Shown piece by piece: positions 35,154-43,747 of a stretch of DNA of 44,979 bases. Position numbers and translations under genes: made by a program. The DNA is taken from assembly GCA_011959205.1 (NCBI GenBank), contig BLLV01000017.1, positions 1 to 44,979 on the forward strand, given 5' to 3'. The DNA is from Bacteroidaceae bacterium (GTDB lineage Bacteria > Bacteroidota > Bacteroidia > Bacteroidales > Bacteroidaceae). Below the pieces are notes generated by a model. It saw only the letters and a list, made by a program, of their open reading frames with translations. It ran no database searches and was not told the origin of the DNA. Numbering within the stretch: the first letter of the stretch is position 1; each line of letters opens with the position of its first letter.

Positions 35154-36938
35154 ATGGAAATTCAGAGGGCGGATAATTTGAAATATCGTTTACTGAACTG
35201 GGGATTGGGCATTCTGCTTTCCTTTCTCTTATATGGATATGTAGTACATAATATTCCCTATCAGTTATGTGAATTGGAACACGAGAACTTGTTTGTGGCA
35301 GATGCAGATACTTGGATGAGTGTATGGGCAATGCCGGGTGGGCTGGCTGAAGTGCTGTGCCTATGGCTGACACAGTTTCTGGCAGTGCCCTATGTGGGAA
35401 GTCTTATCTTTCTGCTTCCTGTCTTGTTGTTATGGCCTGTGACGGTGTTGCTGTTGAAACGTACAGGAGCTTCGTCTGTGCTTATCCATTCCGGAGCTTC
35501 CGGTGTTGTTGTTGCTCAACTTTTTACTCAGTACGATTTTAATTTCTATGAATCGGGCAGTATAGCCATGCTGGCGGCATTATTGTGCTTGTATGCCATT
35601 TCGTACATAAAGCATTTATCATATCGTTGGGCGGTGTTTATTGGAGGGATACCTTGTGTGGCATGGCTGTTTGGTTCCATCGTTGTGATGTATGTGGTGT
35701 ATGGTTCTTTGTTATTTTTCTTTGCCTCCAGGCAGAAATATATGCCGGCTGTTTCTTTATTGGCTTTGGGCATGGTATTGGTTCTCGGGAATTGGTTGGG
35801 ATGTATAAACAAGCTGGAGCTTTTTATTTCTCCTGCTTTTTATTACCGGCCTTTGGTTGATTTTCCGGTAATTCATTGGATCTCATGGGGCTTTCCGATA
35901 TTTCTCCTTGTTGTAGTAGGCTTTTTCCCTCATTGGGGCGCTTCATGGAAGCCTGTCACTCGCGGAATCGTTATCTCTTGCTTGTGGGGGCTTGTTTTCG
36001 GAATTTTCTTGCGTTATGAGTCCTTGTTTCGGAACACTTCTAACCAGACATTGTGGCAACTGAACCATTATTCTTTTAGAGAAGAGTGGAAGGACATGCT
36101 GGACTTTTTATCTTCTCGCCAGCCCATTACCAACCAGCTTTATATGAACTATGCCAACATGGCATTGGCGCAGACCGGGCATTTGGGAGACTATGCGTTT
36201 CATTTCTCTCCTCGGGGGATTAAGTCCTTGCTCGTGGAGGCCAATAGCACTGCTTCCGTATATATGCTGATGAGTGATGTGCAATACACGATAGGAGGAA
36301 TAGCCGATTCGCAGCGGTATGCCTTTGAGGCGCAAACGGCGTTGCCACGTATGTGTGGTGTACAGACCTTAATGAGATTGGTCAAGACGAATCTGATACT
36401 GGGACATGATATGGTGGCAGAAAAATATCTGGCACTTCTGGAGAAAACGTTGTTTTATAAAAAATGGGCGCAACATTATCGGATGTTTCTTCATAATCCC
36501 CAGGCGGTGGAAGCCGATGAGGAGTTGGGAGAGAAAAGAAGGGGGTTGAGTAAACATAATCGGTTTGTTATGTCGCATGGGTGGAACCGGGAACTGGAAG
36601 ATGTATTGCAAGCTGATCCGTCTAATAAAAAGGTGGTTGCCTACTTGGGGCTTTCCTATCTGTTGGCTAAGGATTTGCAAGGATACCGTCATTTTCTTGA
36701 AACTTATTATGGCACTGAGGCATTGGAAACGCTTCCTCTTGCTTTTCAGCAGGGAGTGATTGCCGCTTATCCTGAGGAAACGGAGAAATGGGAACATTAT
36801 CGGGTGACTTCCCAAGTAAAGGATTTATATGTTCGCTATGTGAAGCAGTTGCAAGGTCTGAGGGGGTATCCGGGAAAGAAACGGCAAATGAAGAGGGAGT
36901 ATGGATATACGTTTTGGTATTATTATATGTTTATTTAA
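35154..36938 (+). CDS. DUF6057 multi-pass inner membrane protein
   Basis: This 594-residue protein has an N-terminal membrane part of about 8-9 helices within residues 15-300 (LGILLSFLLYGYVV, VGSLIFLLPVLLLWPVTVLLL, WAVFIGGIPCVAWLFGSIVVMYVVYGS split by loops). A soluble part of about 290 residues follows, rich in helices and resembling repeats of the TPR type (NYANMALAQTGHLGDYAF, KVVAYLGLSYLLAKDLQGY). It matches what is called DUF6057 in Bacteroidales. The function is unknown. The next gene starts 13 nt later and encodes a CxxCH-bearing lipoprotein, and the two are probably co-expressed. The upstream terminator of the DUF4861 gene shows it belongs to a new unit; no consensus promoter could be seen in the short space before it. 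Confidence 0.82.
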   Translation: MEIQRADNLKYRLLNWGLGILLSFLLYGYVVHNIPYQLCELEHENLFVADADTWMSVWAMPGGLAEVLCLWLTQFLAVPYVGSLIFLLPVLLLWPVTVLLLKRTGASSVLIHSGASGVVVAQLFTQYDFNFYESGSIAMLAALLCLYAISYIKHLSYRWAVFIGGIPCVAWLFGSIVVMYVVYGSLLFFFASRQKYMPAVSLLALGMVLVLGNWLGCINKLELFISPAFYYRPLVDFPVIHWISWGFPIFLLVVVGFFPHWGASWKPVTRGIVISCLWGLVFGIFLRYESLFRNTSNQTLWQLNHYSFREEWKDMLDFLSSRQPITNQLYMNYANMALAQTGHLGDYAFHFSPRGIKSLLVEANSTASVYMLMSDVQYTIGGIADSQRYAFEAQTALPRMCGVQTLMRLVKTNLILGHDMVAEKYLALLEKTLFYKKWAQHYRMFLHNPQAVEADEELGEKRRGLSKHNRFVMSHGWNRELEDVLQADPSNKKVVAYLGLSYLLAKDLQGYRHFLETYYGTEALETLPLAFQQGVIAAYPEETEKWEHYRVTSQVKDLYVRYVKQLQGLRGYPGKKRQMKREYGYTFWYYYMFI

Positions 36939-36951
36939 AAGGAAATAGCGA

Positions 36952-38412
36952 ATGAAATATTTAGTGTGTTATTGTCTTATAGCTATTGTTTTAAGTGCAT
37001 GTACCTCGAAGGTACAAGTGAACGTGCGCTGGCAGGAAGAGTCGCCTCTCGCAAAGGAATATGCAGGTGTGGTTGTTCCGCCTAATATAGCTCCTCTTAA
37101 TTTTGTGTTGCCGGATTCTGTTTCTTCATCGGCTATTATTCTGACGCATGGCAAGCATAGCCTGATTGCCATGGAAAAGGGGGGAGCGTTTATTCCCGGA
37201 CAGAAAGAATGGAAAGAATTGATCTCTTTTGCCCGGGGAAAGGAGATACAGATAGAGCATTGTGTGAAGACGGAAAAAGGATGGGCGGCTTATCAGCCGT
37301 TTACCATTACTGTGGCCGAAGAGCCCATCGATCCTTATCTGGTATATCGTCTTATTCCGCCCGGGTATGAGAAATGGCATGAGATGGGTATTTACCAGCG
37401 CAATTTGGAAACTTTTGAAGAGACTGAGATTCTGGCTAACCGGAGGACGGATTACAATTGCATCAATTGTCATTCTTTTTGTAACCAGAGTCCGGACAGG
37501 ATGATGCTTCACATGAGGGCCAAACATGCCGGGACTTTGTTGATTGATCATGGAAAAATGACCAAACTGGATACGAAAACAGATCAAACTATATCTTCGC
37601 TCGTCTATCCCTACTGGCATCCGGAAGGACAGTTCATTGCTTATTCGGTCAATGATACGAGGCAATTATTTCATGTGCATCACAGCAATAGGATAGAAGT
37701 CGTTGACTATGCTTCGGATGTAGTGGTATATGATATACAACGGAATGAGTTGCTTACCACACCGGCGTTGTTTAGTAAGGAAAGCATGGAAACCTTTCCG
37801 GCGTTTTCTGCTGACGGTACGAAATTGTATTTTTGCAGTGCCTCACAACAGAATATGCCAATGGATTACGAGAAAGTAAGATACCATTTGTGCAGCATTG
37901 ATTTTGATGCCGCACATCGCACATTCGGATCCCGGGTAGACACGCTCTTTCATGCCGATGCGAATGGAAAAAGTGTTTCTTTTCCCCGGGTTTCACCGGA
38001 CGGCCGGTTTTTGTTGATGACCTTGTCTGATTACGGTAATTTTTCTATCTGGCATCAGGAAGCCGACTTATGGATGATTGATTTGCAAACACGGATGGCA
38101 AAGGAAGTAGCTGAATGGAACAGCCGCAGTGTGGAAAGTTATCACAGTTGGAGCAGCAACAGCCGTTGGGTTGTGTTCAGCAGCCGCCGCGGAGACGGGT
38201 TGTACACGCGCCCTTACATTGCTTATATGGATCGTGCAGGAAATACCTATAAACCTTTTCTCCTTCCACAGAAAGAAAGTGGGTTCTATCGCCGTTTCAT
38301 GTTTTCGTATAATATTCCGGAACTGGTAAAAAGCCCTGTCGAATTGGATAACAGCCTGTTGGTAAGGAAAGCCGTAGAAGGAGAAACGGTAAAGATAAAA
38401 GGATTTAGATAA
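36952..38412 (+). CDS. TolB-like beta-propeller lipoprotein with a CxxCH motif
   Basis: This 486-residue protein has a lipoprotein signal peptide (LSAC, Cys17). Residues 20-160 form a beta-rich domain. Then comes RTDYNCINCHSF with Cys170, Cys173 and His174, a c-type haem-binding motif. Residues 190-480 show TolB/WD-like propeller blades (YPYWHPEGQFIAYSVNDT, ETFPAFSADGTKLYFCSAS, SFPRVSPDGRFLLMTLSDYG, SYHSWSSNSRWVVFSSRRGDG). Such proteins are often labelled TolB or cytochrome c biogenesis in databases, but neither role is shown here. No distal Met ligand can be picked with confidence. The CxxCH could bind haem or a metal, or be a redox dithiol. Start is preceded by AAGGAAAT, a plausible ribosome site. 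It overlaps in function, by position, with DUF6057. Confidence 0.8.
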   Translation: MKYLVCYCLIAIVLSACTSKVQVNVRWQEESPLAKEYAGVVVPPNIAPLNFVLPDSVSSSAIILTHGKHSLIAMEKGGAFIPGQKEWKELISFARGKEIQIEHCVKTEKGWAAYQPFTITVAEEPIDPYLVYRLIPPGYEKWHEMGIYQRNLETFEETEILANRRTDYNCINCHSFCNQSPDRMMLHMRAKHAGTLLIDHGKMTKLDTKTDQTISSLVYPYWHPEGQFIAYSVNDTRQLFHVHHSNRIEVVDYASDVVVYDIQRNELLTTPALFSKESMETFPAFSADGTKLYFCSASQQNMPMDYEKVRYHLCSIDFDAAHRTFGSRVDTLFHADANGKSVSFPRVSPDGRFLLMTLSDYGNFSIWHQEADLWMIDLQTRMAKEVAEWNSRSVESYHSWSSNSRWVVFSSRRGDGLYTRPYIAYMDRAGNTYKPFLLPQKESGFYRRFMFSYNIPELVKSPVELDNSLLVRKAVEGETVKIKGFR

Positions 38413-38424
38413 AAACGGATTGTT

Positions 38425-39036
38425 TCAATCAAATACTTTGAACTCATAGCCTTGTTCCAACAGCCATTCTATGGCCCGGGGCAAGGCATATTTCATGTTT
38501 TTCTCTGCCTTGATGGAATCATGGAACGTAATGATGGAGCCATTCCGCACGTAATGTTTTACTTTCCTCAGCACCTGCCTTCCATTCAGTTTGTTGCTAT
38601 AGTCACGGGTAACCAAGTCCCACATCACTATTTGATACTTATGCCGCAGCACCATGTACTGCATCCAGCGCATGTGGCCATGTGGCGGACGGAACAGGTT
38701 GGTATGGATCAGTTCGTTTGCTTTGTCCGTATTGGCCAGATAATTCTTGCTTCGGTATTCGAATCCCCGGATATGGTTAAAAGTATGATTTCCCAAACGA
38801 TGGCCTCGTTCTACAATCATTTGGAATTCCTTGGGATGCTTGCGCACATTGTCGCCCACCAAAAAGAAAGTAGCCTTGATATGGTACTTGTCTAACAAAT
38901 CGAGTACCCACGGGGTGATCTCGGGAATCGGCCCGTCATCGAAAGTCAGATAGACCGCTTTTTCATGCTTGTCCATTCGCCAGAAGGCGCGCGGATAGAG
39001 CCAGCGGAGTATCAGTGGGGGTTGTTCTATAAACAT
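38425..39036 (-). CDS. Polysaccharide deacetylase (NodB/CE4 family)
   Basis: This 203-residue protein carries the CE4 motifs: TFDDGP with Asp33 and Asp34, GNHTFNH with His84 and His88 (metal ligands), RPPHG, and IITFHDS near the end. CE4 enzymes remove N- or O-acetyl groups from peptidoglycan, chitin or other glycans. No signal peptide is visible, since the N terminus MFIEQPPLILRWLYPRAFW is short and amphipathic, so the protein may be cytoplasmic or peripheral. The start is 20 nt from a -7 element. It lies 12 nt from the converging propeller gene and 70 nt downstream of the DUF2723 gene, separated by a terminator. The natural substrate is unknown. Confidence 0.92.
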   Translation of the reverse strand: MFIEQPPLILRWLYPRAFWRMDKHEKAVYLTFDDGPIPEITPWVLDLLDKYHIKATFFLVGDNVRKHPKEFQMIVERGHRLGNHTFNHIRGFEYRSKNYLANTDKANELIHTNLFRPPHGHMRWMQYMVLRHKYQIVMWDLVTRDYSNKLNGRQVLRKVKHYVRNGSIITFHDSIKAEKNMKYALPRAIEWLLEQGYEFKVFD

Positions 39037-39062
39037 GAATGTGTGTGCCTTTGTTGGTTATA

Positions 39063-39070
39063 CAAAAATA
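39063..39070 (-). promoter_or_regulatory. -7 element of the deacetylase gene
   Basis: On the minus strand TATTTTTG is an exact TAnnTTTG match, 26 nt before the start codon. It is made of the same bases as the T-tract of the preceding terminator. The -33 position falls inside the terminator hairpin and has no TTTG. Confidence 0.5.
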
Positions 39071-39102
39071 AAGGTGTGGATTCTGCGGTGAATCCACACC
39101 TT
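39064..39102 (-). terminator. Rho-independent terminator of the DUF2723 gene
   Basis: Perfect 13-bp arms (39102-39090 AAGGTGTGGATTC and 39083-39071 GAATCCACACCTT on the minus strand) with a 6-nt loop, then TTTATTTTTG. The hairpin starts 5 nt after the stop codon. Confidence 0.92.
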
Positions 39103-39106
39103 TTAT

Positions 39107-42100
39107 TTACTTTCTGGCTGCCCCGCCGCCTACGCGTTTATTGAACATCTCATAGAGTTCTTCAAACTTCTTGGCATAGTGGCTTGCCATATCTGATTTT
39201 TTCTGTTGTTCAACCTCGCCTTCTACACCGTCGGCAGCATTTGTGCGGGCAAGGCTCTTGTTGATCTCATCCAGAATATAGAAATGGCGCAGACAGTCTT
39301 CGTATGAGCCTTGCAGACGTTGGTCGTCCAGACTCAGGTACCAGGTGATGTATTCCACCGATTTGTTTGCCAAATCATTCAGAATGGCTTCTCCCTTTTC
39401 TTTTTCACCTAACGCCAGATAATCATCGGCCATCTCTTTTGAACTGCTCATGATGTAATCGTGGGGCACGTTGGTGCTTGGGATTACTTCCGAACAATAG
39501 TCAAGGGTTTTCAATGCCTTGTCTTTCTTGCCTTCTTTGATCAACTGGGTGGCCAGCTGTATAAACATGCGCCGGTGGGTTTGGCACATACGCATTACTG
39601 TTTCGTCAATGTAGACGTCCGGATGGTTGATACCACCGAATTTGAACTTGTGCATCAGGTTGTCATACATTTTCTCGCTGTCGATGCGTGCGTTCAGTTG
39701 GGTGGTGTTGAACGGGGTGATGCGGTAGGCAAGGCCTTCCTGCATGAAGTTGTTGCCTAAGTTCAGATGGTTGTCGCTGCCCACTGTGATAGCCATGTAC
39801 AACGGACGTTCCCAGTTGGTATTTGCCAGCATCTCAAGCATCATCAGCTCGCTCTTGTACAGCATACGTTTGCCTTTCAGAGAGATGCTCATGTAATCGG
39901 GGATTTCGCCATGCAGGGAGTCGGGAATCATCATGCCCGAGCGTTTCACTGCCTCCTTGTCCAGCTTGATGACGATGCTGTCCGTCGGTATCAGCTGTAA
40001 ACCCTCTTTGGGCGAGCGTACCCAGTATTTCAGGATATTTTTCAATTCATACGGGTTGTCTCCGAATTCCTTGGCGGCTTCTTCCGGGTTCTGCTTGTAG
40101 AAGTTATTGATGCTTTCCATCACTTCCGGACGTACGGCCACCCCTTCATTATGCCCCTGTACATATTCCAGACGGCTCCATTCGATAGGCACTGCCGGAG
40201 AGTCGTATGCCTGACGCTTCATTTGGTCAATGTACCAGTCGGTTTGCAGGTAACTCAGGTTACATACACGCACATCGGTGCGGAAACCTTCCGTTTCCTG
40301 GTTGTACCACAAGGGGAAAGTATCGTTGTCACCATTGGTAAAGATAATCGGGTTACCCTCTTCCTGCACGGTGCTCAGGTAGTTTTGTCCGAAGTCGCGT
40401 GCCACATAACGGTTGCTTCGGTCGTGGTCGTCCCAGGTCTGGCTCACCATTTGGATGGGTACAAACAGGCAGGCTACGGTTGCAATGACGGAAGCCGGTT
40501 TCTCGCCCAGCTTGCCTTGCAACCATTGGGCAATACCTGCCACACCCATGCCTATCCAGATGGCAAATGCATAGAATGAACCTGCGTACGCATAGTCACG
40601 TTCGCGGGGTTGCAGCGGCGTTTGGTTCAAATAGAGCACGATGGCCAGGCCGGTCATGAAGAACAGGAAGAATACAATCCAGAATTGCTGGATACCTACT
40701 GGTTCTTCTATCTCTTCCCCGTTCGGAGCCGTGATGCGTCTTACCTTGTAAGCCTGCCAGAACAGGCCGATAAGTCCCAGAATCAGCGGCAGGCAATAGA
40801 ATACATTGTGTCCTTTGTTGTTTTTCAGGTCGGAGGGGAGCAGGCTTTGGTCGCCTACCAGGAACTTGTCCACAAACGGTATTCCGGTAATCCAGTTGCC
40901 ATGCTCTATTTCACCTTGTCCCTGTATGTCATTCTGACGTCCGGCAAAGTTCCACATGAAGTATCTCCAGTACATGTAGTTCAGCTGGTAGATAAAGAAG
41001 AACCTGATGTTATCCCATTGGGTGGGTATTTTTACCATCATCAGCTGGCCGCACTGATCGTAAGGCACTTGTACACCGGTTATGCCGCCTACCCAATCTT
41101 CGTATGCTTGTGCGTGTGCATCGCTGTACATACGTGGGAAAAGTATGTTCTGCGCATACTTGTATTCGGTTTTGTGGCGTACCACTTCGTAGCTGTCTTT
41201 TTCATCGGGAGTTGCTTTTTCCTTGCGTTGATAAACGGGAGCGCCTTCCGTTACATCGTATACACATCCTCCGTCCACTTCCTTCAGTGCCGGTTTAGAG
41301 GCGTATGTTTGTCCGTAGAACAAAGGACGGGTACCATATTGCTCACGCCCCAAGTATTCGCCCAACGTGAAAATATCCTCCGGAGAGTTCTGGTCCATCG
41401 GTGTATTGGCGGTGGAGCGGATCACGATAATGGCGTAGGACGAGTATCCTACCATGATCATCATGATACATAGCAAAGAGGTGTTCAAGGTACGTGCGCT
41501 GACTTGATATTTTTTATTCAGTTCGGCAAACAGATAGACGCCCAAAACTCCCAATATCACCATACCTGTCAGGGCGCTGCTCCATCCGTAACCATAGAAA
41601 GGGATGCCCAGCATGGCAATGGTGATCAGAAAGGAGATGTTCATGCGTTTGCGGCTCTTTTCCATATAGCTTTCGTAAACGCCCCAGATAATGGATGCGG
41701 CGAGCAGAACGATGTAGACTATCAGACCGCTGTTGAAAGGCATCCCGAAACTGTTGACAAACAGCAGTTCGAACCATCCTCCTACTTTTACCACTCCCGG
41801 TACGATACCGTATAACACGGCCGCAACCAGTACCATGGAACCTGCCAGTGCCAACAGGCTGCCTTTGAGGTTGGCATCGGGATTCTTTTTATAATAGTAT
41901 ACTAATACGATGGCCGGAATACACAATAAGTTCAGCAAGTGCACACCGATGGAAAGGCCGGTCAGATAAGCAATCAGAACCAGCCAGCGGTCGCTGTGAG
42001 GCTCGTTGGCAACAGATTCCCATTTTAAGATCAACCAGAATACGACTGCGGTGAAGAGGCTGGAGTAAGCGTATACCTCGCCTTCTACGGCACTGAACCA

Positions 42101-42511
42101 GAAGGTGTCGCTCCATGTATAAGCCAAAGCACCCACCAGTCCTGACCCCATGATGGTAATGAGTTTGCCCGGGGTCATTTCCTTGTCATCGGGGCATATC
42201 AGTTTTTTCACCAGATGGGTGATACTCCAGAAGAGGAATAAGATACAAGCCGCACTCATCAGGGCGCTCATGGTGTTGACCATCCGGGCTACTTGGCTGG
42301 GGTCGCTTGTAAACTGGCTGAATAAGTTGGCGGTGAGCATAAAGAAGGGTGCGCCGGGCGGATGGCCTACTTCTAGTTTATAGCCGGTGGTGATGAACTC
42401 CGGGCAATCCCAGAAACTGGCTGTCGGTTCTATAGTCATGCAGTATGTATAAGCTGCAATGGCAAAAGCTAACCAACCTACCAGGTTGTTGACTAATTTG
42501 TACTGTTTCAT
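39107..42511 (-). CDS. DUF2723 (TMEM260-like) GT-C-type membrane protein, candidate protein O-mannosyltransferase
   Basis: This 1134-residue integral membrane protein belongs to the DUF2723 family. The first helix is followed by the family signature FWDCPEFI (Asp35, Glu38) and then VGHPPGAP (His50), where GT-C glycosyltransferases keep their catalytic acidic residue in the first large loop. About 12 or more helices occupy residues 10-690, interrupted by a loop at about 375-590. The C-terminal ~400 residues are soluble (IIFTNGDNDTFPLWYNQE, NWERPLYMAITVG) and end with helical repeats and a charged tail. The human family member TMEM260 is a protein O-mannosyltransferase, and Bacteroidetes have a general O-glycosylation system for exported proteins, so a role in it is plausible but inferred. 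The gene has its own promoter and terminator. Confidence 0.88.
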   Translation of the reverse strand: MKQYKLVNNLVGWLAFAIAAYTYCMTIEPTASFWDCPEFITTGYKLEVGHPPGAPFFMLTANLFSQFTSDPSQVARMVNTMSALMSAACILFLFWSITHLVKKLICPDDKEMTPGKLITIMGSGLVGALAYTWSDTFWFSAVEGEVYAYSSLFTAVVFWLILKWESVANEPHSDRWLVLIAYLTGLSIGVHLLNLLCIPAIVLVYYYKKNPDANLKGSLLALAGSMVLVAAVLYGIVPGVVKVGGWFELLFVNSFGMPFNSGLIVYIVLLAASIIWGVYESYMEKSRKRMNISFLITIAMLGIPFYGYGWSSALTGMVILGVLGVYLFAELNKKYQVSARTLNTSLLCIMMIMVGYSSYAIIVIRSTANTPMDQNSPEDIFTLGEYLGREQYGTRPLFYGQTYASKPALKEVDGGCVYDVTEGAPVYQRKEKATPDEKDSYEVVRHKTEYKYAQNILFPRMYSDAHAQAYEDWVGGITGVQVPYDQCGQLMMVKIPTQWDNIRFFFIYQLNYMYWRYFMWNFAGRQNDIQGQGEIEHGNWITGIPFVDKFLVGDQSLLPSDLKNNKGHNVFYCLPLILGLIGLFWQAYKVRRITAPNGEEIEEPVGIQQFWIVFFLFFMTGLAIVLYLNQTPLQPRERDYAYAGSFYAFAIWIGMGVAGIAQWLQGKLGEKPASVIATVACLFVPIQMVSQTWDDHDRSNRYVARDFGQNYLSTVQEEGNPIIFTNGDNDTFPLWYNQETEGFRTDVRVCNLSYLQTDWYIDQMKRQAYDSPAVPIEWSRLEYVQGHNEGVAVRPEVMESINNFYKQNPEEAAKEFGDNPYELKNILKYWVRSPKEGLQLIPTDSIVIKLDKEAVKRSGMMIPDSLHGEIPDYMSISLKGKRMLYKSELMMLEMLANTNWERPLYMAITVGSDNHLNLGNNFMQEGLAYRITPFNTTQLNARIDSEKMYDNLMHKFKFGGINHPDVYIDETVMRMCQTHRRMFIQLATQLIKEGKKDKALKTLDYCSEVIPSTNVPHDYIMSSSKEMADDYLALGEKEKGEAILNDLANKSVEYITWYLSLDDQRLQGSYEDCLRHFYILDEINKSLARTNAADGVEGEVEQQKKSDMASHYAKKFEELYEMFNKRVGGGAARK

Positions 42512-42546
42512 GAATATGTTATTGTTTCGTTAACGTTCAATGGGCG

Positions 42547-42554
42547 CAAAGATA
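42547..42554 (-). promoter_or_regulatory. -7 promoter element of the DUF2723 gene
   Basis: On the minus strand TATCTTTG matches TAnnTTTG exactly, 35 nt before the start codon. A TTGT around 42581-42578 is a poor -33 candidate. Confidence 0.55.
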
Positions 42555-42768
42555 CGAAAGAAAGTTGGAATAGGGGTACAATGGTCTGTTATTTAGTGTT
42601 ATCCTTCGGGGATGAAGTGAAATGTTTTTTTCACTCCTTTTGTGGGGTTCTGATGCCTTGAAAGGTTATCCGATAGCGGGGATCTGTCATGAATAATGAT
42701 TCGGTTTCTTGAAGCAGGAGGCTGTTTAAGCGATTTCTATTCTGTGGTTAAGTTGTTTCTTACGGATA

Positions 42769-42913
42769 CCTAAGGCCTTTTTTGCGGTTGGTTAGTACGT
42801 CTTCCCACGGTGCGATGTACGTCCTGCTATAGTAAGATGTACATCGCACCGTGGGAAGACGTACGTCGCACGATGGGCGGACGTACTAACCAACCGCAAG
42901 AAAAGCCTTAAGG
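42769..42913. repeat. 145-bp palindromic element with GTAC every 22 nt
   Basis: GTAC occurs at 42795, 42817, 42839, 42861 and 42883, each exactly 22 nt apart, separating four 18-nt modules. Module 1 (GTCTTCCCACGGTGCGAT) is the perfect reverse complement of module 3. Module 4 (GTCGCACGATGGGCGGAC) is a diverged copy of module 3. Module 2 keeps only the ends. The array is flanked by perfect 11-nt arms GCGGTTGGTTA (42784-42794) and TAACCAACCGC (42887-42897), and by imperfect CCTAAGGC/GCCTTAAGG arms outside. The rest of the 459-nt gap (42512-42970) holds no gene. A dispersed palindromic repeat of the REP type or a structured RNA is possible. Confidence 0.85.
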
Positions 42914-42970
42914 ATATGGAAAAGAAGGCTTAACCTGCCATATAAAAAAAGATAGGTACGAAGATGGGAT

Positions 42971-43738
42971 TTATTCGTCGTGATGATGGCATTTCAAGAT
43001 GCGGTGAGGGAAATTTCCATGCCCTAACAGTTCGATGGGGCATCCGAAATGCTCTTCCAGCCATTCGGTGGGTACTTCTGTATCGGGATGATAATCCAGC
43101 GTTTCGTTGACGCACGCTATGGTTTTCACATTTTGCAGCACAGTGCCTATGTCATGGCTTACCAGAATGATGGCCCGTTCCCGGTTGATTTCTTCCAGCA
43201 GGGAGTAGAGTTTGGCCTCAAACCGCTTGTCAATGTAGGTATTGGGTTCGTCCAGAATGACAACTTCAGGGTTTGAGACCAAGGCGCGTCCCAAGAGCGC
43301 GCGTTGCAGTTGTCCTCCGCTCAGTTCGCCGATGGCACGGCTTTCCAAACCTTCCAGTCCCATACGGGCAATAATCCGGTTTACCAGTTCGTGTTGTCCG
43401 GAAGTATAACGGTGGAACAGGGACTTCTGTTTGTTGAGCCCCGATAATACCACCTCATATACGGAGATGGGGAATTTCTTGTCAATGCTGTTGTATTGTG
43501 GTAAATATCCCATGGCTATTTCGGGTACTTCTTTTTCGTTCTTATAGAAACGGACCGTGCCCGAAGCGGGCTTCAGCAGCCCTAGTATGATCTTGATCAG
43601 TGTGGTTTTTCCGCCACCGTTGGGGCCGATTACACCCAGGAAGTCACGTTCGTATACCGTGAGATTGACGTGGCTCAGCACTGTCTTCTCATCGTAAGAA
43701 GCGGAAATATCTGTAAGTTGTATAATGGGATTCGTCAT
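42971..43738 (-). CDS. znuC: Metal (zinc/manganese) ABC transporter ATP-binding protein
   Basis: This 255-residue ATPase has Walker A GPNGGGKT (38-45), the Q-loop PQYNS, the signature LSGGQLQR, Walker B VVILDEP and the H-loop LVSHD. The pattern fits the ZnuC/MntB family that powers uptake of zinc or manganese. The C terminus is rich in His (FPHRILKCHHHDE), in line with metal handling. It lies 9 nt downstream of the binding-protein gene and is translated from the same mRNA. No permease gene follows; the next gene is the unrelated DUF2723 gene, after the GTAC element. Zinc is preferred over manganese because of the His-rich partner. Confidence 0.92.
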   Translation of the reverse strand: MTNPIIQLTDISASYDEKTVLSHVNLTVYERDFLGVIGPNGGGKTTLIKIILGLLKPASGTVRFYKNEKEVPEIAMGYLPQYNSIDKKFPISVYEVVLSGLNKQKSLFHRYTSGQHELVNRIIARMGLEGLESRAIGELSGGQLQRALLGRALVSNPEVVILDEPNTYIDKRFEAKLYSLLEEINRERAIILVSHDIGTVLQNVKTIACVNETLDYHPDTEVPTEWLEEHFGCPIELLGHGNFPHRILKCHHHDE

Positions 43739-43747
43739 AAGGTTCTG

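Noticed and set aside
42531-42538. TTGTTTCG in the DUF2723 leader, identical to one arm of the kduI palindrome
   Set aside because: Only a half-site with no second arm; an 8-mer match can be chance.
42795-42886. Regular repeat-spacer pattern resembling a small CRISPR array
   Set aside because: The repeated part is only GTAC, the 18-nt modules are reverse complements or copies of each other, and no cas genes are near. A palindromic repeat explains it better.
42914-42943. Hairpin ATATGG/CCATAT as a terminator of znuC
   Set aside because: On the znuC strand the T-run comes before the stem, not after it, so it does not have terminator order.
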